This document shows, one piece after another, positions 4,651-5,507 of a stretch of DNA of 5,507 nt. The stretch's first letter is position 1. Each line of letters opens with the position of its first letter. Source of the DNA: Sulfolobus sp. SCGC AB-777_G06 (lineage in GTDB: Archaea > Thermoproteota > Thermoprotei_A > Sulfolobales > Sulfolobaceae); assembly GCA_003086555.1 (NCBI GenBank), contig QEFN01000055.1, forward strand, positions 1 to 5,507. Reading direction: 5' to 3'. A program made the translations under genes and the position numbers. The notes under the pieces are model-generated. The model worked only from the letters and a program-made list of their open reading frames with translations. It searched no databases and was not told where the DNA came from.

Positions 4651-5507
4651 CCTTTCAACCTCACGTAGTCTATCGGTGTGCCGACACTTTCGAGGAAGTT
4701 AACGTAATTCCTGAATATACCTCCGAATAAAGCGTTAGCAATATAAGCTGAACCTACCGACGACTCCTTAAATTTGAAGTTATGCTTAATACCGAAAGGT
4801 ACTTCCCACTTTTTATTACCGGATATTATGATCGGTATTTTATACTGAGCCGAATACCACTCCGAGAGTATTTGTAAGAGTTTTAATCCCCTAGCCCAAT
4901 TTCCTCGCGTATATATAGTGTCTTTATTTATCTTCGAGTATTTGCATAACAAGTAAGCCACTTCACCGTCCAAGAAACCAGCCGAGTTAACTCCGGGCAT
5001 TATACTTCCCCCTAACCCGTCTACAACTTTCCCGTCAATTACTACTAGAAATGACGAAAAAGAAGAACCCACTTCAACCAAGACGAAACTATCATACATG
5101 GTTCTGTAGAAGAAAGCGGAAGCTACTTTATCAGCCGTACCCATGTCGATGAGGTTTATTTTCTTGTTCTCATCTACGCTTTTTAATTCTATGACCCCGG
5201 GTACGGTAAAGGCGTTATGTAATAACTTAGCTGAGATTATAAAATTTCGTAAAGGACCATCAATGTCAGGGTCTTTTAGGGTCATGAGGAAAATGTCTCT
5301 ATTAGTGATTTCTGAAATCCTTTTAAACGGCAACCCATGTCCTGAAGGCAGTGCTACTCCATTAGGTCTAAGGTCGGATATAGCTTTGACCAGAGTACTT
5401 GATGCTTTACTGACAAGCTCTGTAGGAACGGAGAAAAACTTTATTATCCTTCCCATCTCGTCGACAAAAGCAAATTCATATGTCCTACTACCGGGATCTA
5501 CTCCCGC
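4614..5507 (-). CDS. DUF1464-like ASKHA-fold protein, predicted kinase (5' end outside window)
   Basis: The frame is open from the right edge, giving 297 visible residues beginning AGVDPGSRTYEF. The GVDPGS block is the phosphate-1 loop expected at the N-terminus of sugar-kinase/Hsp70-type (ASKHA) proteins. A start at ATG 5456 would therefore delete the active-site strand, and the true start probably lies only a few codons beyond the window. Further matches to archaeal DUF1464, about 350 residues and sometimes labelled predicted butyrate kinase, are SGHGLP (55-60), DMGTADK (121-127), EVGSSFSSFLVV (145-156), DGLGGSIMPG (162-171) and ISGNKKW (228-234). It presumably binds ATP and phosphorylates a small molecule; the substrate is not known. 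It is the first gene of the operon visible here, and its last 37 bp overlap the nucleotidyltransferase start. Confidence 0.75.
   Translation of the reverse strand, partial: AGVDPGSRTYEFAFVDEMGRIIKFFSVPTELVSKASSTLVKAISDLRPNGVALPSGHGLPFKRISEITNRDIFLMTLKDPDIDGPLRNFIISAKLLHNAFTVPGVIELKSVDENKKINLIDMGTADKVASAFFYRTMYDSFVLVEVGSSFSSFLVVIDGKVVDGLGGSIMPGVNSAGFLDGEVAYLLCKYSKINKDTIYTRGNWARGLKLLQILSEWYSAQYKIPIIISGNKKWEVPFGIKHNFKFKESSVGSAYIANALFGGIFRNYVNFLESVGTPIDYVRLKGWEEIISLIKTL
4658..4662 (-). promoter_or_regulatory. Ribosome binding site of the nucleotidyltransferase gene
   Basis: GAGGT seven bases before ATG 4650, inside the DUF1464-like gene. The GGT lies seven bases from the ATG, as at the two downstream genes. 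Confidence 0.5.

Noticed and set aside
1..5507. CRISPR array or complete insertion sequence
   Set aside because: No regularly spaced repeats and no transposase reading frame are visible.

Overview
The window looks like a piece of a Sulfolobales (Sulfolobus/Acidianus-type) crenarchaeal chromosome. The evidence is an AT-rich sequence with archaeal TATA boxes, leaderless starts beside GGTGA-type ribosome binding sites, an archaeal CoaBC, an Ard1/RimI acetyltransferase with the Sulfolobus signature LPENYPYYFF, and a fusellovirus-type integrase fragment at a tRNA gene.

Left part (1-592) is the end of an integrated or decayed SSV-like element. It holds the 3' end of an unidentified gene (to 88), a convergent small Cys/His-rich ORF (219 down to 85), and a palindromic TATA box at 246-252 framed by a perfect 10-bp inverted repeat. 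Next comes the N-terminal fragment of an SSV1-type tyrosine integrase, int(N), which reads directly into the 3' end of a tRNA-His gene (488-563, minus strand, anticodon GTG). No start codon is in frame with the conserved integrase sequence. A TTG at 286 would restore the SSV1-like N-terminus if an A6 run were one base shorter. From the geometry, the body of the element lies to the left of the window and the host chromosome resumes to the right of the tRNA.

The stretch 564-694 holds no gene that I can see, only candidate promoter sequence for the tRNA. Chromosomal genes follow: coaBC (minus, 695-1933) and the N-terminal acetyltransferase gene ard1 (plus, 1979-2482), which diverge from a 45-bp promoter region.

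From 2462 to the right edge a tightly overlapping minus-strand operon is transcribed right to left. Its order is a DUF1464-like ASKHA-fold protein (5' end outside the window), a COG1665-like nucleotidyltransferase, a CitG/MdcB-like triphosphoribosyl-dephospho-CoA synthase homolog, and a degenerate calcineurin-like phosphoesterase. Successive genes overlap by 37, 32 and 62 bp. Each internal start carries the same ribosome-binding register (GGT, seven bases, ATG). The last gene overlaps the 3' end of ard1 by 21 bp.

Nothing in the window shows a citrate lyase or malonate decarboxylase. The CitG-like enzyme, nucleotidyltransferase, kinase-fold protein and phosphoesterase may therefore form an undescribed cofactor or nucleotide pathway, possibly drawing on the CoA pathway represented by coaBC next door. 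This is the main functional puzzle of the window. The integrase-tRNA junction is the main mobile-element feature.
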